In this document: one piece after another, positions 1 to 12,074 of the stretch
How the letters are laid out: the number at the start of each line of letters is the position of its first letter
Numbering within the stretch: position 1 is the first letter of the stretch
Assembly (NCBI GenBank): GCA_017654935.2
Contig: CM065693.1
Span: 57,485,534 to 57,549,533 of the forward strand
Direction of reading: 5' to 3'
DNA from: Phymorhynchus buccinoides
Lineage: Eukaryota > Mollusca > Gastropoda > Neogastropoda > Raphitomidae
Length of the DNA: 64,000 bases
Notes under the pieces: generated by a model
Databases searched by the model: none
Told to the model about the DNA's origin: nothing
Seen by the model: the letters and a program-made list of their open reading frames with translations, nothing else
Made by a program: the position numbers and the translations under genes

Positions 1-137
1 CATCCCGATCCGCAGGCTTCTCCAAGACGGGCTTCGTCAACCGCTACAAGCTGCAGCAGCAGAGGATCCGCACCTTGCATCAGCTAGACGACTCGTCTTC
101 CGAGGGCAAGAAACACACCAGCAAGGCCCTGCCCAAG
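1..137 (+). CDS. Unknown gene, internal exon (partial at left edge)
   Basis: Read from base 3, the frame is open to 137 and encodes a basic, Gln-rich stretch (GFSKTGFVNRYKLQQQRIRT, then an acidic-Ser segment and KALPK). The exon ends in phase 0 at AAG with donor GTCACT, which matches the phase of the exon at 2607; reading on past the donor meets a stop within seven codons. The true exon start is outside the window or at the acceptor-like CGCAG at 11-15. I do not recognise the protein. It is the first visible exon of a gene whose last four exons lie in 1-6026. Confidence 0.6.
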
Positions 138-198
138 GTCACTGCTTCGATCAGTTAATCGATCAATCAATTTATCTTGTCATTTATGAGGATATTGG

Positions 199-359
199 TC
201 AACTTAGGACGATCATTTGACAGCCAGGGGGCAATCAAACCAGTAGGGGCTTAGCGCGTGATATTCTTAGTTGGGCGTAGTGAGAGGGAGATAAATATCA
301 CGCGCTAAGCCCCTACTGGTTTGATTGCCCCCTGGCGGTCAAATAATCGCCCTAAGTTG
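199..359. repeat. Foldback (palindromic) element
   Basis: Two arms of about 65 bases are near-perfect reverse complements around a loop of about 30 bases. The outer ends read CAACTTAGG and CCTAAGTTG, and the inner arms end in GCGCGTGATAT and ATATCACGCGC. It lies in an intron of the unknown gene. It looks like a small non-autonomous foldback transposon; no coding content. Confidence 0.8.
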
Positions 360-867
360 CTCGTTGTTTTGCGGTCACAATACACGCATACACATAAACG
401 ACACAAATTCTAATGATATGGAAACGCTTGCATTAAAATCTACATATATAATTGTTGCTTTGTTTGGTTTTTGTTTATAAAAGTGTACCCCAGTACCCCA
501 CTCATCCTCACACATCTACGATCGCTGTCTTCAACAGCTGTGCGCCCTCGTACATACTACTACCCCTCACAACATTCCTGGCGATGAAACATAAATCCTG
601 GTTATATCGATCTATTGCATTCTATTTCACGTGTTCTTCTTACTTTATCCAAATCCTTTTTTTATGTGCAGGTCCTTTTTTATTATTATATTGAATAATC
701 GTGGTTACTTTTTACATGTCCTATGCAGTTTTATGTGTTGGGTATTCATTTATTGTGTTCTTATTGTATATGTGTGTATGCCGTGCCACACATCAATCCA
801 TTTCTCACTTTTGAGATAATAAAGTAGTCTTGAGTCTTGAACACAACAAAACAACCTCTCTTTCTCC

Positions 868-893
868 TCTCCCCCCCCCCCCCCCCCCCGCCC

Positions 894-940
<47 letters not shown>

Positions 941-990
941 CCCCCCCCCCCCCCCCCAACCACCCCCCCCCCCCACCCCCCCCCCCCCCC

Positions 991-1029
<39 letters not shown>

Positions 1030-1070
1030 ACCACCCACAACCTCCCCCCCCCAACCCCCACCCCCTCTCC
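868..1070. repeat. Poly(C) tract, about 200 bp
   Basis: An almost pure cytosine run broken only by single A, T or G bases. The complementary strand is poly(G), so the tract can form i-motif or G-quadruplex structures. Proline- and glycine-rich open frames across it are compositional and not genes. Length in the assembly is probably unreliable. Confidence 0.95.
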
Positions 1071-1267
1071 GTCTCCCCCATTAGTTTTGTTCGTTTTAGA
1101 TCATTGTGTTTGCCGCTGATATCCGTGTGTTATCCGAGTCATGTTGGGGAGATGGTTTGTTGACGGAAAGAAGCTGAAAAAGCTCATGTTCAGTTTCTTT
1201 TCTGTGCATGACGGCAAAGGTGTTGGACTATCCCGCTACTGTCCTTGGCTTCTGTTGTTGTTGCTGG

Positions 1268-1480
1268 CTTACCCTGGCTAAAAGACTCCTGGGATCATCC
1301 AAACAGCTGGAAGCACTTGGACACTATGGCACAACTGCATCAGCTGAGAACATTACGTGTGTGACCGTTTTTCATTACCCCGCCACATGGGCAGCCACAC
1401 ATTCTGTCTTCGGGGGATTTTGAAGACTGATGATGTTATGCTAGGAGCTTGTCATGGCTAATGGCAATCCCTTCATAACT
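1268..1480 (+). repeat. Interspersed repeat (CCCTGGCTAAAAGACTCC family)
   Basis: About 210 bases that recur at 4430-4720 (two tandem copies) and, reversed, at 31138-31348. Shared landmarks are CCCTGGCTAAAAGACTCC, a centre with CATTACGTGTGTGACCG, and a CACATGGGCAGCCACAC-like end. No coding potential and no clear terminal repeats. Class unknown. Confidence 0.75.
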
Positions 1481-1621
1481 ATGCCATAGCATGACAACAT
1501 TTTGATGTAGCCTTGGTGTTCGAGAGAGAGAGAGAGAGTGTGTGTGTGTGTGTTGATGCTTTGTTCAACTGATTGTATTTTGTATTGTGTTTTTTGGGTG
1601 GGGTGAGTGGTGGTGATGGTA

Positions 1622-1623
1622 AC

Positions 1624-1670
<47 letters not shown>

Positions 1671-1855
1671 CGGTACGTGCGTGTATGTGTGGGTGGGGTG
1701 TGTATGTGTATGCCTATTTGCATGTGCGTGAGCGATTATTTCGTGTTGTTGTTGAATTTGTTGCTTCTTAATTTTTGTTGTTGTTAAGCGCATAGAGCTC
1801 CACATTGGTGGAGGAATGCGCTATATAAATGATTCACTATTATTATTATTATTAT
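1622..1855. repeat. (TG)n microsatellite followed by SINE/LINE tail
   Basis: A (TG)n run at about 1626-1664 is followed by a tail reading AAGCGCATAGAGCTCCAC, then GCGCTATATAAATGATTCA and (ATT)n. The same tail occurs reversed at 30165-30245 and 52045-52130, as expected for retroposed copies. Confidence 0.7.
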
Positions 1856-1972
1856 GTCAATTGATCCGACACAGCCTTAAACCAAGGCGAGTCCTTGGCT
1901 TCTAATCTCAATGTACCGTTCGTTCCGTTTCCTGGACATTTAACCCTTGTAAACGACTGACTGGCATGCGTT

Positions 1973-1980
1973 TGATGATG

Positions 1981-2012
<32 letters not shown>

Positions 2013-2272
2013 GGCGATGATAATGGTGGTGATGGTGGTGATGGTGATGAAGATGGTGGTGATGGTGATGATTATTATGATGGTGATGATGATGATTATT
2101 ATGATGGTGATGATGGTGATGGTGATGGTGATGATGATGATGGTGGTGATGGTGATGATGATGGTGGTGATGGTGATGATGATGGCGATGATTATTATGA
2201 TGATGATGATTATTATTATGATGATGATGATGATGATGATGATTATGATGATGATGGTGATGATGGTGGTGG

Positions 2273-2331
<59 letters not shown>

Positions 2332-2500
2332 GTGGTGATGATGATGATGATGATGATTGTGATGATGATGATGATGATGATTATTATGATGATGATGATG
2401 ATGATGATGATGATCGATGATGATGATCGATGATTATTATGATGATGATGGTGGTGATTGATGATGATGATGATGATGGCTATGGTGATGCTAATGACGA
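1973..2500. repeat. (GAT)n trinucleotide repeat, about 530 bp
   Basis: A long impure GAT/GGT repeat in the intron just before the exon at 2607. It creates Met-rich and Ile-rich open frames on the two strands that should not be annotated as proteins. Confidence 0.95.
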
Positions 2501-2606
2501 TGATAGCGATGATAAGGCTTACTAATTTACTAACTAAACCTGCTATAACCAAAACAATCTATGAACGCTTGCACGCATGTCCATCCATTTCTTGTTATTT
2601 TATCAG

Positions 2607-2780
2607 ATCGAGAATGGTCCTGACAAGGAGAACCTCGTCATCCGGGCAGTGCAGAGGTCAAACACCATTGACGTCATCAAGCTGCCCGGGGTCAAAGCCG
2701 CCAACCCCCCTTCCCTCCTCCACCCCCCTCCACCCGTGCAGAAACGGAAGTCTCTGCCCGTCAAGACCTACCACATCAGG
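2607..2780 (+). CDS. Unknown gene, internal exon
   Basis: 58 codons in phase 0 at both ends, between acceptor TTTTATCAG and the consensus donor AGG/GTGAGT. The peptide starts IENGPDKENLVIRAVQR and contains SNTIDVIKLPGVKAANPP, a Pro-rich patch and a basic end (KRKSLPVKTYHIR). Phase agrees with the exons at 1-137 and 3770-3963, and GC content is far above the flanking intron. No domain recognised; the composition suggests a disordered, basic regulatory or cytoskeletal protein, but that is only inference. Confidence 0.8.
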
Positions 2781-2899
2781 GTGAGTGATGAAAGGACAAA
2801 GAAAAAACAAAAACGAAGAAATGGATGAAGAAAAGAAAGAACCTAGAGGGTAAAGAAAAATAAAGGGAAAGAGAGAAATCAGTGAAGGGAAGGGGGAGA

Positions 2900-3087
2900 G
2901 AGAGGGGGGGGGGGGGGGGGGGGGAGAGAGAGAGAGATATTTTAATCTGTTTAGTTTCGATTTCTATGAACGATGTATTCTGTATGTTTTTGGAAATTCT
3001 AGATATATTTTGTTCCTCCGATTTATTTAACGAAGTAACGTAATTGAATCCGTGAACTGGAACCCAGTCCACGATGTGAGAGAGAGG

Positions 3088-3171
<84 letters not shown>

Positions 3172-3212
3172 GAGAGAGAGAGAGACAGAGACAGAGAGAG
3201 AGAGACAGAGAG

Positions 3213-3255
<43 letters not shown>
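2900..3255. repeat. Poly(G) and (GA)n tracts
   Basis: A run of about 22 G at 2905-2925 followed by GA, unique sequence at 2936-3070, then an impure (GA)n tract at 3078-3255. Purine-rich on the transcribed gene's sense strand, inside an intron. Confidence 0.95.
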
Positions 3256-3256
<1 letters not shown>

Positions 3257-3769
3257 CAGAACTGTTTGTTATGAAAACAATTCGCTTAATTAACACAAGA
3301 ACAGAACCAAATGATGCTAGGCCTACATATAGTATAATATATTATGATCTCTGCGTGCAATGTAGGCATACCTTTCATTTCTTCTTCCAGTAATGTCCAC
3401 CTGCCGTTTATCGGCAATTATTGACATATACAGGGGTTCAAAGACGAAGATGCGCAGCACGGGATGAGATAGGATTTGAGAAATATATTAGGTAATAGAA
3501 AATTTCTTATTTACGATGATATTGACAGGATATGAAGAGAGTAATTTGGTTGGGTATTTATTTTATAAGTTCAAATAGGTATTAAATAATAGATAATCAT
3601 TTGGTTTTTTTTAAGATGATATAAAATATATGAAACGATGAACTTGGCTGAGTATTTTGTAGGCTTGAAATGGGTGGGGGAGGGGTTGAGTAAAATTTAG
3701 CGAGATGCAAGATTTCATCGAACCTTCAAAACCATAGCACTTGAATTCGTACTTGACCGCTGGGCCCAG

Positions 3770-3963
3770 GTGAACCCGGACCAGGCGTCGTTCATCTCCA
3801 AGTCGTTGCCCAGCCTGCCCTCCATCCCGGGCTCTCCCTCCTACTCCGAGGACCAGGCCGTGTCCCCCCTCACTGACCGACCCCCTCCGGCCAAGGTCAA
3901 GCTGCCAGCCTTCCCCAGCAAACACCGCTTCGAGAAGATCGTCTTCCAGAAACACCTTCACAG
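3770..3963 (+). CDS. Unknown gene, internal exon
   Basis: Acceptor GGGCCCAG precedes 3770 and donor CAG/GTATAT follows 3963. The exon starts in phase 0 and ends with two bases of a codon (AG), which join with A at 5624 to give Arg. The peptide begins VNPDQASFISKSLPSLPSIP, is Ser/Pro-rich, and ends FPSKHRFEKIVFQKHLHR. The internal exon is GC-rich against an AT-rich intron. Family not recognised. Confidence 0.8.
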
Positions 3964-4183
3964 GTATATATGGTGGAACCCTCCCTTCTTGGTTTTTCCT
4001 CCCATATGGCTTCGGCCGGGAGGACGTAAAGCATAAATTAGTCAGTTCTTGGTTTGTTGTTGTTGTTGTTGTTTTTGTTTTTCGTGTGTGTTTTTTTAAA
4101 CCCTCCACTGCCCCGCCTTTCTTTTCATTTTGTTCTTCTTCTTTTTTTGTTTTGTTTTGAGGTGGTTCATTTTTTTGTCAACA

Positions 4184-4363
<180 letters not shown>

Positions 4364-4429
4364 TTTTTGTGTGTGTGAACTACTACAATGGACATTATTT
4401 TGTTTGTTGCTTGTTTGTTTGTTTGTTTT

Positions 4430-4720
4430 CGTACCCTGGCTAAAAGACTCCAGGAATCATCACTTGAACACTATGGTACAAAATGCACCAGCTAGGGATG
4501 AGAACATTACGTGTGTGACCGTTTTTTGATTACCCCGCCACGTGAGCAGCCACACTCTGCGTACCCTGGCTAAACGTCTCCAGGAATCATCAGCCGAAGC
4601 ACTTGAACACTATGGTACAAATTAATGCACCAGCTAGGGATGAGAGCATTAAGTGAGTGACCGTTTTTGATTCCCCCCCCTCCCCCACGTAGGCAGCCAT
4701 ATTCCGACTTCGGAGGATAA
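4430..4720 (+). repeat. Two tandem copies of an interspersed repeat
   Basis: Two head-to-tail copies of the family seen at 1268-1480, starting at about 4433 and 4562 with CCCTGGCTAAA. The second copy ends in a C-rich stretch. Confidence 0.75.
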
Positions 4721-4737
4721 CCTCTCTTTTAATACCT

Positions 4738-4935
4738 CGAAAAATCCTCACAAAATAAAGTCCTTAGTGGGAGAGAGTTGTATGAGGGGGGTAGTTTTAA
4801 TACTTACAAAGAAGGGCAATGTCTCAGAGAAGGTCGTAAGTGAGAGGGAGTTGTATGAGGGTTGAGAGGGAGTTGTATGAGGGTGTGTGTGTAGGGGGGT
4901 GGTCTTAAAGGGAGGTCCCACTACAGTAGGGCTCA
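4738..4935. mobile_element. Degenerate TIR element (TTATAAGACC family)
   Basis: A diverged copy of the family seen at 46879-47059 and 47141-47353, recognised by AATACTTACAAAGAAGGGCAA and GTCTCAGAGA in the middle and GGTCTTAAAGGGAGGTCCCA at the right end. No coding content. Confidence 0.55.
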
Positions 4936-5337
4936 AGGATACTTTGAACACTTTTAGCATTTCTTTGTTTGTTGGCTAAAAAGTAGTTTTGGGTTGGACA
5001 AAAATGAAAGACTGCATTAAAAAAAGAAAATAATCAAAGAACCATTATGGAAAAAGATGTATGTACGCGCGCACGCTCGCACACACACAGGGACTGCATA
5101 CATGCATGTACGCACAAACAAACAATCGTTTCAGTAATGGCAATGGCTTGTTTAAAGTCGTTTTGAACAGCTTGACTTCCTTCTTTCTAAGACAACCCCT
5201 CTTTGAATAGACTACATTTTATAGGGCTTCATCTAGAAAACAGAACAATGAGCATAATATAAACTTCTAATTTGTTGTTGCTGATACATTTGTATCAGTG
5301 TTTGTTCATGTACTGTGGGCCTAATAAAATTATTTTA

Positions 5338-5567
5338 GCCCTTTCACCTCCAGCCATCTTTGAGCCAAACGTTTTCCAAAACTTACTTGGCTACAGAAAA
5401 GATTTCGTCTGCAATAGTGTGGGGTTTCTAGAATAGGGTCAATCCTTACTCACCAACTTTAGGAACACAATATCATTGAATAATGGACCCTGATTTCAAG
5501 ACTTTTAATGACGTGGGTGATAAATCGTTGTGGTGCAAAAACGTGACATTGGCGGTGAAAGGGTTAA
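5338..5567. mobile_element. TIR element, TTAACCCTTTCACCGCCA family
   Basis: The left end reads AGCCCTTTCACCTCCAGCC and the right end TGGCGGTGAAAGGGTTAA. The same ends bound elements at 19614-21842 and 24085-24416. It is non-autonomous, with no transposase. It ends about 55 bases before the last exon of the unknown gene. Confidence 0.75.
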
Positions 5568-5623
5568 GCCCAACAGAACAATGCATAGATCTGTCAGTTT
5601 CACACCTGAACTGTGCCTTGCAG

Positions 5624-6026
5624 AGATCCCAACGACACGACCAAACCCGACCAACACCAACAACACCAGCACCAGGAGTCTCAGCACAGGACTAAGCGGG
5701 TACCCCCCACCCTCAGAGGACCCCACCACCATCATCACCACCGAGGGGTCCACCTCCTGCCGGGGCTGCAGGGTTCCCGGGGCCAGGACAAGCCCCACAC
5801 CAGCGGGTCGGTTCGGATCCGCTACAGCAAGGTGCCTTCCGAGGAGGTGATCAGCGAGACCCAGAGCGAGCCGTCCTACGAGATCAGCCGGAAATGGAAG
5901 GAGGACTGTAGCTGCCTGAGGTGCCAGATGCTCAAACGTCAGTTCCAGGAAGGGGACTCGCACTACGGGCTGTGGGGGCGTTACCCCTGTCACCACGTGG
6001 ATCCCTCCATCATGCTGGATGACTGA
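5624..6026 (+). CDS. Unknown gene, terminal exon
   Basis: Acceptor CCTTGCAG; the first base A completes an Arg codon begun at 3962-3963. 133 further codons run to TGA at 6024-6026. The peptide opens DPNDTTKPD, passes a Gln/His-rich stretch (HQQHQHQESQH) with a run of six His, and ends in a compact region with KWKEDCSCLRCQMLKRQFQ, then GLWGRYPCHHVDPSIMLDD. The CxCxxC cluster is the most distinctive feature and could bind metal. I cannot assign a family. The last codons and the stop are repeated downstream in a tandem array. Confidence 0.8.
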
Positions 6027-6812
6027 CTTTAGGGGGGTGGGGGGTGTCCATGTTTTGAAAAGAGGCTACCGTGGTATGTGGAGGTGTTGCCTACGTCACC
6101 ATGTGGACCCCTCCATCATACTGGATGACTGACTTTAGGGGGGTGGGGGGTGTCCATGTTTTGAAAAGAGGCTACCGTGGTTTGTGGGGGATTTCCCGTA
6201 TGGCATTGTGGATCCCTCGATCATGCTGGATGACTGACTTGAGGGGGAGGGTGGTGTCCACGTTTTGAAAAGAGACTACCATGGTTTGTGGTGGTGTTGT
6301 CTACGTCACCATGTGGATCCCTCCATCATGCTGGATGACTGACTTGAGGGGTGCGGGTGGGGGTGGGGGGTGTCCACGTTTTGAAAAGAGACTACCATGG
6401 TTTGTGGTGGTGTTGTCTACGTCACCATGTGGATCCCTCCATCATGCTGGATGACTGACTTGAGGGGTGCGGGTGGGGGTGGGGGGTGTCCACGTTTTGA
6501 AAAGAGACTACCATGGTTTGTGGTGGTGTTGTCTACGTCACCATGTGGATCCCTCCATCATGCTGGATGACTGACTTGAGGGGTGCGGGTGGGGGTGGGG
6601 GGTGTCCACGTTTTGAAAAGAGACTACCATGGTTTGTGGTGGTGTTGTCTACGTCACCATGTGGATCCCTCCATCATGCTGGATGACTGACTTGAGGGGT
6701 GCGGGTGGGGGTGGGGGGTGTCCACGTTTTGAAAAGAGACTACCATGGTTTGTTGGAGCGTTGCCTACGTCACCATGTGGATCCCTCCATCATGCTGGTT
6801 GACTGACTTATT
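5985..6812 (+). repeat. Stop-codon-spanning minisatellite (105/116 bp, 8 copies)
   Basis: The segment encoding the last residues (HVDPSIMLDD) and the TGA stop recurs eight times, with CTGGATGACTGACTT at about 6015, 6121, 6226, 6331, 6447, 6563, 6679 and 6795. Spacing is about 105 bases for the first copies and 116 for the later ones, the latter with a GTGCGGGTGGGGGTGGGG insert. The array begins inside the coding exon and forms the start of the 3' UTR. Confidence 0.9.
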
Positions 6813-7238
6813 TTTCTTCTTTCAATTGTGGATGGTTATCCTGCTCCGCGCCGCTCACCGGTCTGCATTCGGATCATTAATAGCAGGGGGGTCAGTCCCG
6901 TACAGCTTCATTCATTCAGTCATTGAGGGTCAATCAGTGTGTCACGTGGGTCAATCAGTGTTACGTGTCATCCACAGGCTTTGACGGAAGGAAACTGTTT
7001 GTGTTGAAAACATTCTATGTCCTGCTGTCGTTGCGCTCCCTCAGATACACATCCTCACCATTGAATGCTATGGTTGTCTGTGCCTCACCCGATACACAGA
7101 CCGAATCTTATATTGACGAAAAAACGGTGGAATTCATGGGTTGTTGTTTTTGTGTCATTGAATTGTTTATAAAAACATTTAAGATTACCAAGAAAAACTT
7201 CCTCGCGTTTGTTTATGAGCATGACTGAAATGACTAAC

Positions 7239-7271
<33 letters not shown>

Positions 7272-7842
7272 AAAAATAATTTTTTTTAAAAATAATAATA
7301 GCGCTGCGCTTCCGGTGACGCGCTCTCCGCGGGGAGAACAGCCCGAACTTCGCAGATAACTGTGAGTAGAATATACTAAATACCAATACCCCCCCCCCCT
7401 CCTTTATTTTCTTTTTTGCAGTAGTACTAGTAATGTATGCTGGTGAGGTAATCTGGGTTAACTCTCTTTGTGAACTGTGAAAGACTAGCCCAGTGCTGCC
7501 TCATCATTTGTAATGAACGTTCAATATTACCAGTCTCAGAGAGAGAGACGATTGTTTAATGCCTTGTCAGATGTTTAAAACAAAGTTAAATTTCAGAAAT
7601 TCCACGCAGACTGAATGCTCCATCCAGTCTGATATCCAAAGATAATTATGTAAATTTGGAATATTATCGACGCATCTTCCAGTTCCATATTGCATTGTAC
7701 ATATATTATGCTAATTTGTCTTGTACGGCCAAACACATTTGGTTGAATGAACGGACTGATGGCTGTGGATCTTGCACCGTGATTCTGTTGAACCTTTGTA
7801 TCTCTAGGGAAAGATGCCATTTTTTATTCATTAACAACTCAT
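6813..7842. other. Intergenic stretch without recognised genes
   Basis: Contains a C20/A15 run at 7240-7280 and a 70-base SINE-A fragment at 7295-7365 (GCGCTGCGCTTCCGG, then CGCGGGGAGAACAGCCCGAA). The rest shows no convincing exon on either strand. Confidence 0.6.
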
Positions 7843-7957
7843 AAAGACCCCCCACATCACGTGTCACATTCCCTCTTACGCTTGGAGGATTTCTTACCAG
7901 CTATAAGAGGGGAAACACGTGACAAACATGATTTTAACACGTGACGTGGTGGGTCTT
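7843..7957. repeat. Inverted repeat with CACGTG cores
   Basis: Arms AAGACCCCCCACATCACGTG and a matching TAACACGTGACGTGGTGGGTCTT-like end pair over about 25 bases. CACGTG occurs again within (AACACGTGACAAA). Probably a small foldback element. Confidence 0.7.
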
Positions 7958-8152
7958 CAACACTTTTTTTTCTTCTCCAAAATGATGCTTTCATCATAAT
8001 AAAAAAAATTTTTAAGCTCTAACCGAATGTTCTGTTGTCTAACCTTGGATTCCTGTGCCAAAGACGTACAATACAACTTTGGGAAGATAGTTTATTTTTA
8101 TTTACTGACACTTACTCAGTCGAACCAACACGCTATAAGCAAACATACACAA

Positions 8153-8154
<2 letters not shown>

Positions 8155-8229
<75 letters not shown>

Positions 8230-8412
8230 CTATATTTCTTTTCAAAGTACTGTGCCCCTTCCATCCGCGTGTGTTTGTGTGCATGCGTGTTGTTTGTGCG
8301 TGTGTGTTGCGTGTGTGTGTGCGCGTGTGTGTGTGCGTGCGCGTGTGGTGCGTTCGTGTGTTTGTGTCTGTTTAGTGCGTACGTGTGTCTGTGTTTAGTG
8401 CGCGCGTGTGTA
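8155..8412. repeat. (GA)n then (TG)n microsatellites
   Basis: (GA)n at 8155-8226, then impure TG/CG-rich repeats at 8266-8412. Non-coding. Confidence 0.95.
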
Positions 8413-8489
8413 TAATATATTTTTGTCTTTTCTTTATTTATATTGCTTGCTGGTTTATTCATTTATTATTGTAAGCGCTTGGGGCTTTT

Positions 8490-8940
8490 TTAACCTTTAC
8501 CGGATCATGCTTTTGACTACACAGACACGATGGCGGGGGTCTTCCACGACCCCCTACACAGCAAAGAGCGAATTCCTAGGTGTTTATCCCTGTCCGGATG
8601 GCGGGGGTCTCCCACGACCCCTACTTGTCAATGAGTCACCATGTGTTTATCCCTGTCCGGATGGCGGGGGTCTCCCACGACCCCTACTCAATGCACTGCA
8701 GTGCTCTTTAAAGTAGGGGTCGTGGGAGACCCCCGTCATCCGGACAGGTATATCAAAATTACGCGTCATCTTACGTCATTTATATTTTATACACATTAAT
8801 GAAAATTAACACACTTAAAGCCATTTACGTTTTTGATAAAGTCATGAAATTTCATGAAGATTGCTTAAATAGTTTTAGAGATATAACATGTTTTGTGTGT
8901 CAAGTGGTCGTGGGCGGCCCCAGAAGTCCGGTAAAGGTTA
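8490..8940. mobile_element. TIR element (TTAACCTTTACCGGA) inserted in a retroposon tail
   Basis: Ends are TTAACCTTTACCGGATC and AGTCCGGTAAAGGTTAA. The flanks (GTAAGCGCTTGGGGC on the left; AGGCGCTATAAATGCTAATT and (ATT)n on the right) together form the usual SINE/LINE tail, so the element interrupts one. Inside, ATGGCGGGGGTCTCCCACGA is repeated three times (about 8530, 8598, 8661) and once inverted (about 8715-8740). No transposase frame. Confidence 0.8.
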
Positions 8941-9012
8941 AGATTAGGCGCTATAAATGCTAATTATTATTATCATTATTATAAACTTTTGCACATCTGT
9001 ATTGTTAACAAT

Positions 9013-9122
9013 TCGGGACTTTCCTGGTGTTGCACTGCCTCCAGGATCGTTCCCACCATCTGTATATCTACTAATGTCCCATATGCGTCTGTTCCAGACC
9101 GGAGGACGTTAAGCACAATTTC
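9013..9122 (+). repeat. Interspersed repeat (GGGACTTTCCTGG family)
   Basis: Reads GGGACTTTCCTGGTGTTGCA, then CCTCCAGGATCGT and GGAGGACGTTAAGCAC. Related copies lie at 14972-15055 (reversed), 55965-56075 and 59385-59455. Short retroposon-like unit. Confidence 0.7.
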
Positions 9123-9938
<816 letters not shown>

Positions 9939-10021
9939 ATGAATGAATAACTTTTCTTTATTGAGGATAATAGATTAAGCAACATTTCTTTTTTTCATCC
10001 AGTCCAGGTTTTTTCAATCCA

Positions 10022-10150
<129 letters not shown>

Positions 10151-10635
10151 TGTTTGGGACAAGCAGGCGCATTCGTGTGTGTGTATCCTGTGTTTGCATA
10201 TTCGCTTGCGCACGTTTGAGCGTATGTGTATCTGTGTGTGCCTCCAATGTATGCATGTATATATATATTGAGGAGAGTTGCATAATTATGCCAACGCAAA
10301 ATATATAACGGTGTGTGTGTGTCTATCTCTGGCGTGTGTGCGTCTGCGTGTCTGGGTAGGCCTATGTCTTTATGCGTGCTTGTGTGTTCGTGCACGTGCG
10401 AGTTTATATTTATTTATTTATTCCCTAAATATTTTGTAAAGCGCTCATATGTCTGCTTACAAGTGTGTCAGTTCTAATGTGGTTTTGTTTGTTTGTTTTT
10501 TGTTTTTTCATTTACTGTAGACTGTAATATAATTGAGAGTCAGAAAATGTGCGAAAGGAAGATGGCTGGCTGTACATATGTAGGTAGTCTTGAATAATCA
10601 TAGTAATAATGTAAATTTATAGAGCGCTTCATCAA

Positions 10636-11178
10636 ACAGAAAGATGGACAGAACGTGAATTACACAGCACACCTTTCAAAGATTGATGAACACGAAACAG
10701 AAAGATGGACAGAACGTGAATCACACAGCACACCTTTCAAAGATTGTTGAACACGAAACAGAAAGATGGACAGAACGTGAATCACACAGCACACCTTTCA
10801 AAGATTGATGAACACGAAACAGAAAGATGGACAGAACGTGAATCACACAGCACACCTTTCAAAGATTGATGAACACGAAACAGAAAGATGGACAGAACGT
10901 GAATCACACAGCACACTTTTCAAAGATTGTTGAACACGAAACAGAAAGATGGGTAGAACGTGAATCACACAGCACACCTTTCAAAGATTGATGAACACGA
11001 AACAGAAAGATGGACAGAACGTGAATCACACAGCACACTTTTCAAAGATTGTTGAACACGAAACAGAAAGATGGACAGAACGTGAATCACACAGCACACC
11101 TTTCAAAGATTGTTGAACACGAAACAGAAAGATGGGTAGAACGTGAATCACACAGCACACCTTTCAAAGATTGTTGTA
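10636..11178 (+). repeat. 61-bp minisatellite, about 9 copies
   Basis: Each unit carries ACAGAAAGATGGACAGAACG and CACAGCACACCTTTCAAAGA. Copies differ by single bases (GGACAG/GGGTAG, ATTGATG/ATTGTTG). The array arose next to a retroposon tail (ATAGAGCGCTTCATCAAA). Confidence 0.92.
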
Positions 11179-12070
11179 ACCCTGTTTTATTATTTATATA
11201 GAACGATTATCCAATATGTCAATTGTCATTTATGAACCAAAACACATACACTTGTGCATACACTTGCACGCACGCACACACACACACACACATACATGGA
11301 CTTCATTCTGATTCGAAAGCACTTCCAGACTGAAAATTAAGTGAGGTAAAAAACACCCCCAAAAATTGAATTAAAACACAAAACCAACCAAACCAACACA
11401 CAAAACAAATGTCTCTTCAAGACAATGTAAAACTTGAAAAGTAAATTAGCTATCATGATAATTATAACGGTTAATAACAAAACCATGTCAAGAGAACATA
11501 ATAAACAATAAATAACTCCATAATTTGAAACAATTGTTTTGCTTATATTTACTGTTATGTGTCATCACTGTCATGACATTGTTACTGACCTCTAAGTAAC
11601 ACACTTCGAGATAATTTGTAATGGATAAATTAAAGTTCACGTTTCGTCTTTTTCGGAACACACATGACCTGTCCTGAAACAAGTCACGCTTAAAGGGAAA
11701 ACAACCGATGCCAGGGATCGGGTCTTCCTCGTCAGAAAAGCTCTGCCTCGCGGTGGCTCGCACACCAGGGAACAAAGAAGGGAGAACCGTCTCTCTCTTC
11801 CCCTCTTTTGTCACGTGGTTAATGACACAATTCTATATAAGGGTTTCTGATTTCATCTTCTCTTGAGGGGTACACCCACCCCCTGCTTACAGTTTTATGG
11901 GGCATCTTCCCCCCTGTTTCAGGTTTTAAAGGGTCAAGGCGAAAACTAAACATGGGAGAAACTTCATCCACTTCCCACGTGCGCCCGTATACACATACAC
12001 GCACATTGCAATGACAAGAAAGGGGTGTGGGAGGGGGTGAAGCTGATGAGTGGGTATAAGGGAAAGAGTG
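11179..12070. other. Intergenic stretch, no gene seen
   Basis: AT-rich to 11640, then mixed sequence with CACGTG-containing stretches. A 108-codon and a 104-codon minus-strand frame exist here, but I see no conserved motif or plausible exon structure. Confidence 0.5.
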
Positions 12071-12074
12071 GGAG

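Noticed and set aside
750..1163. Gly-rich and Pro-rich frames
   Set aside because: They are translations of a poly(C) tract and its complement.
1908..2552. Ile-rich 214-codon and Met-rich 155-codon frames
   Set aside because: They are translations of a (GAT)n repeat.
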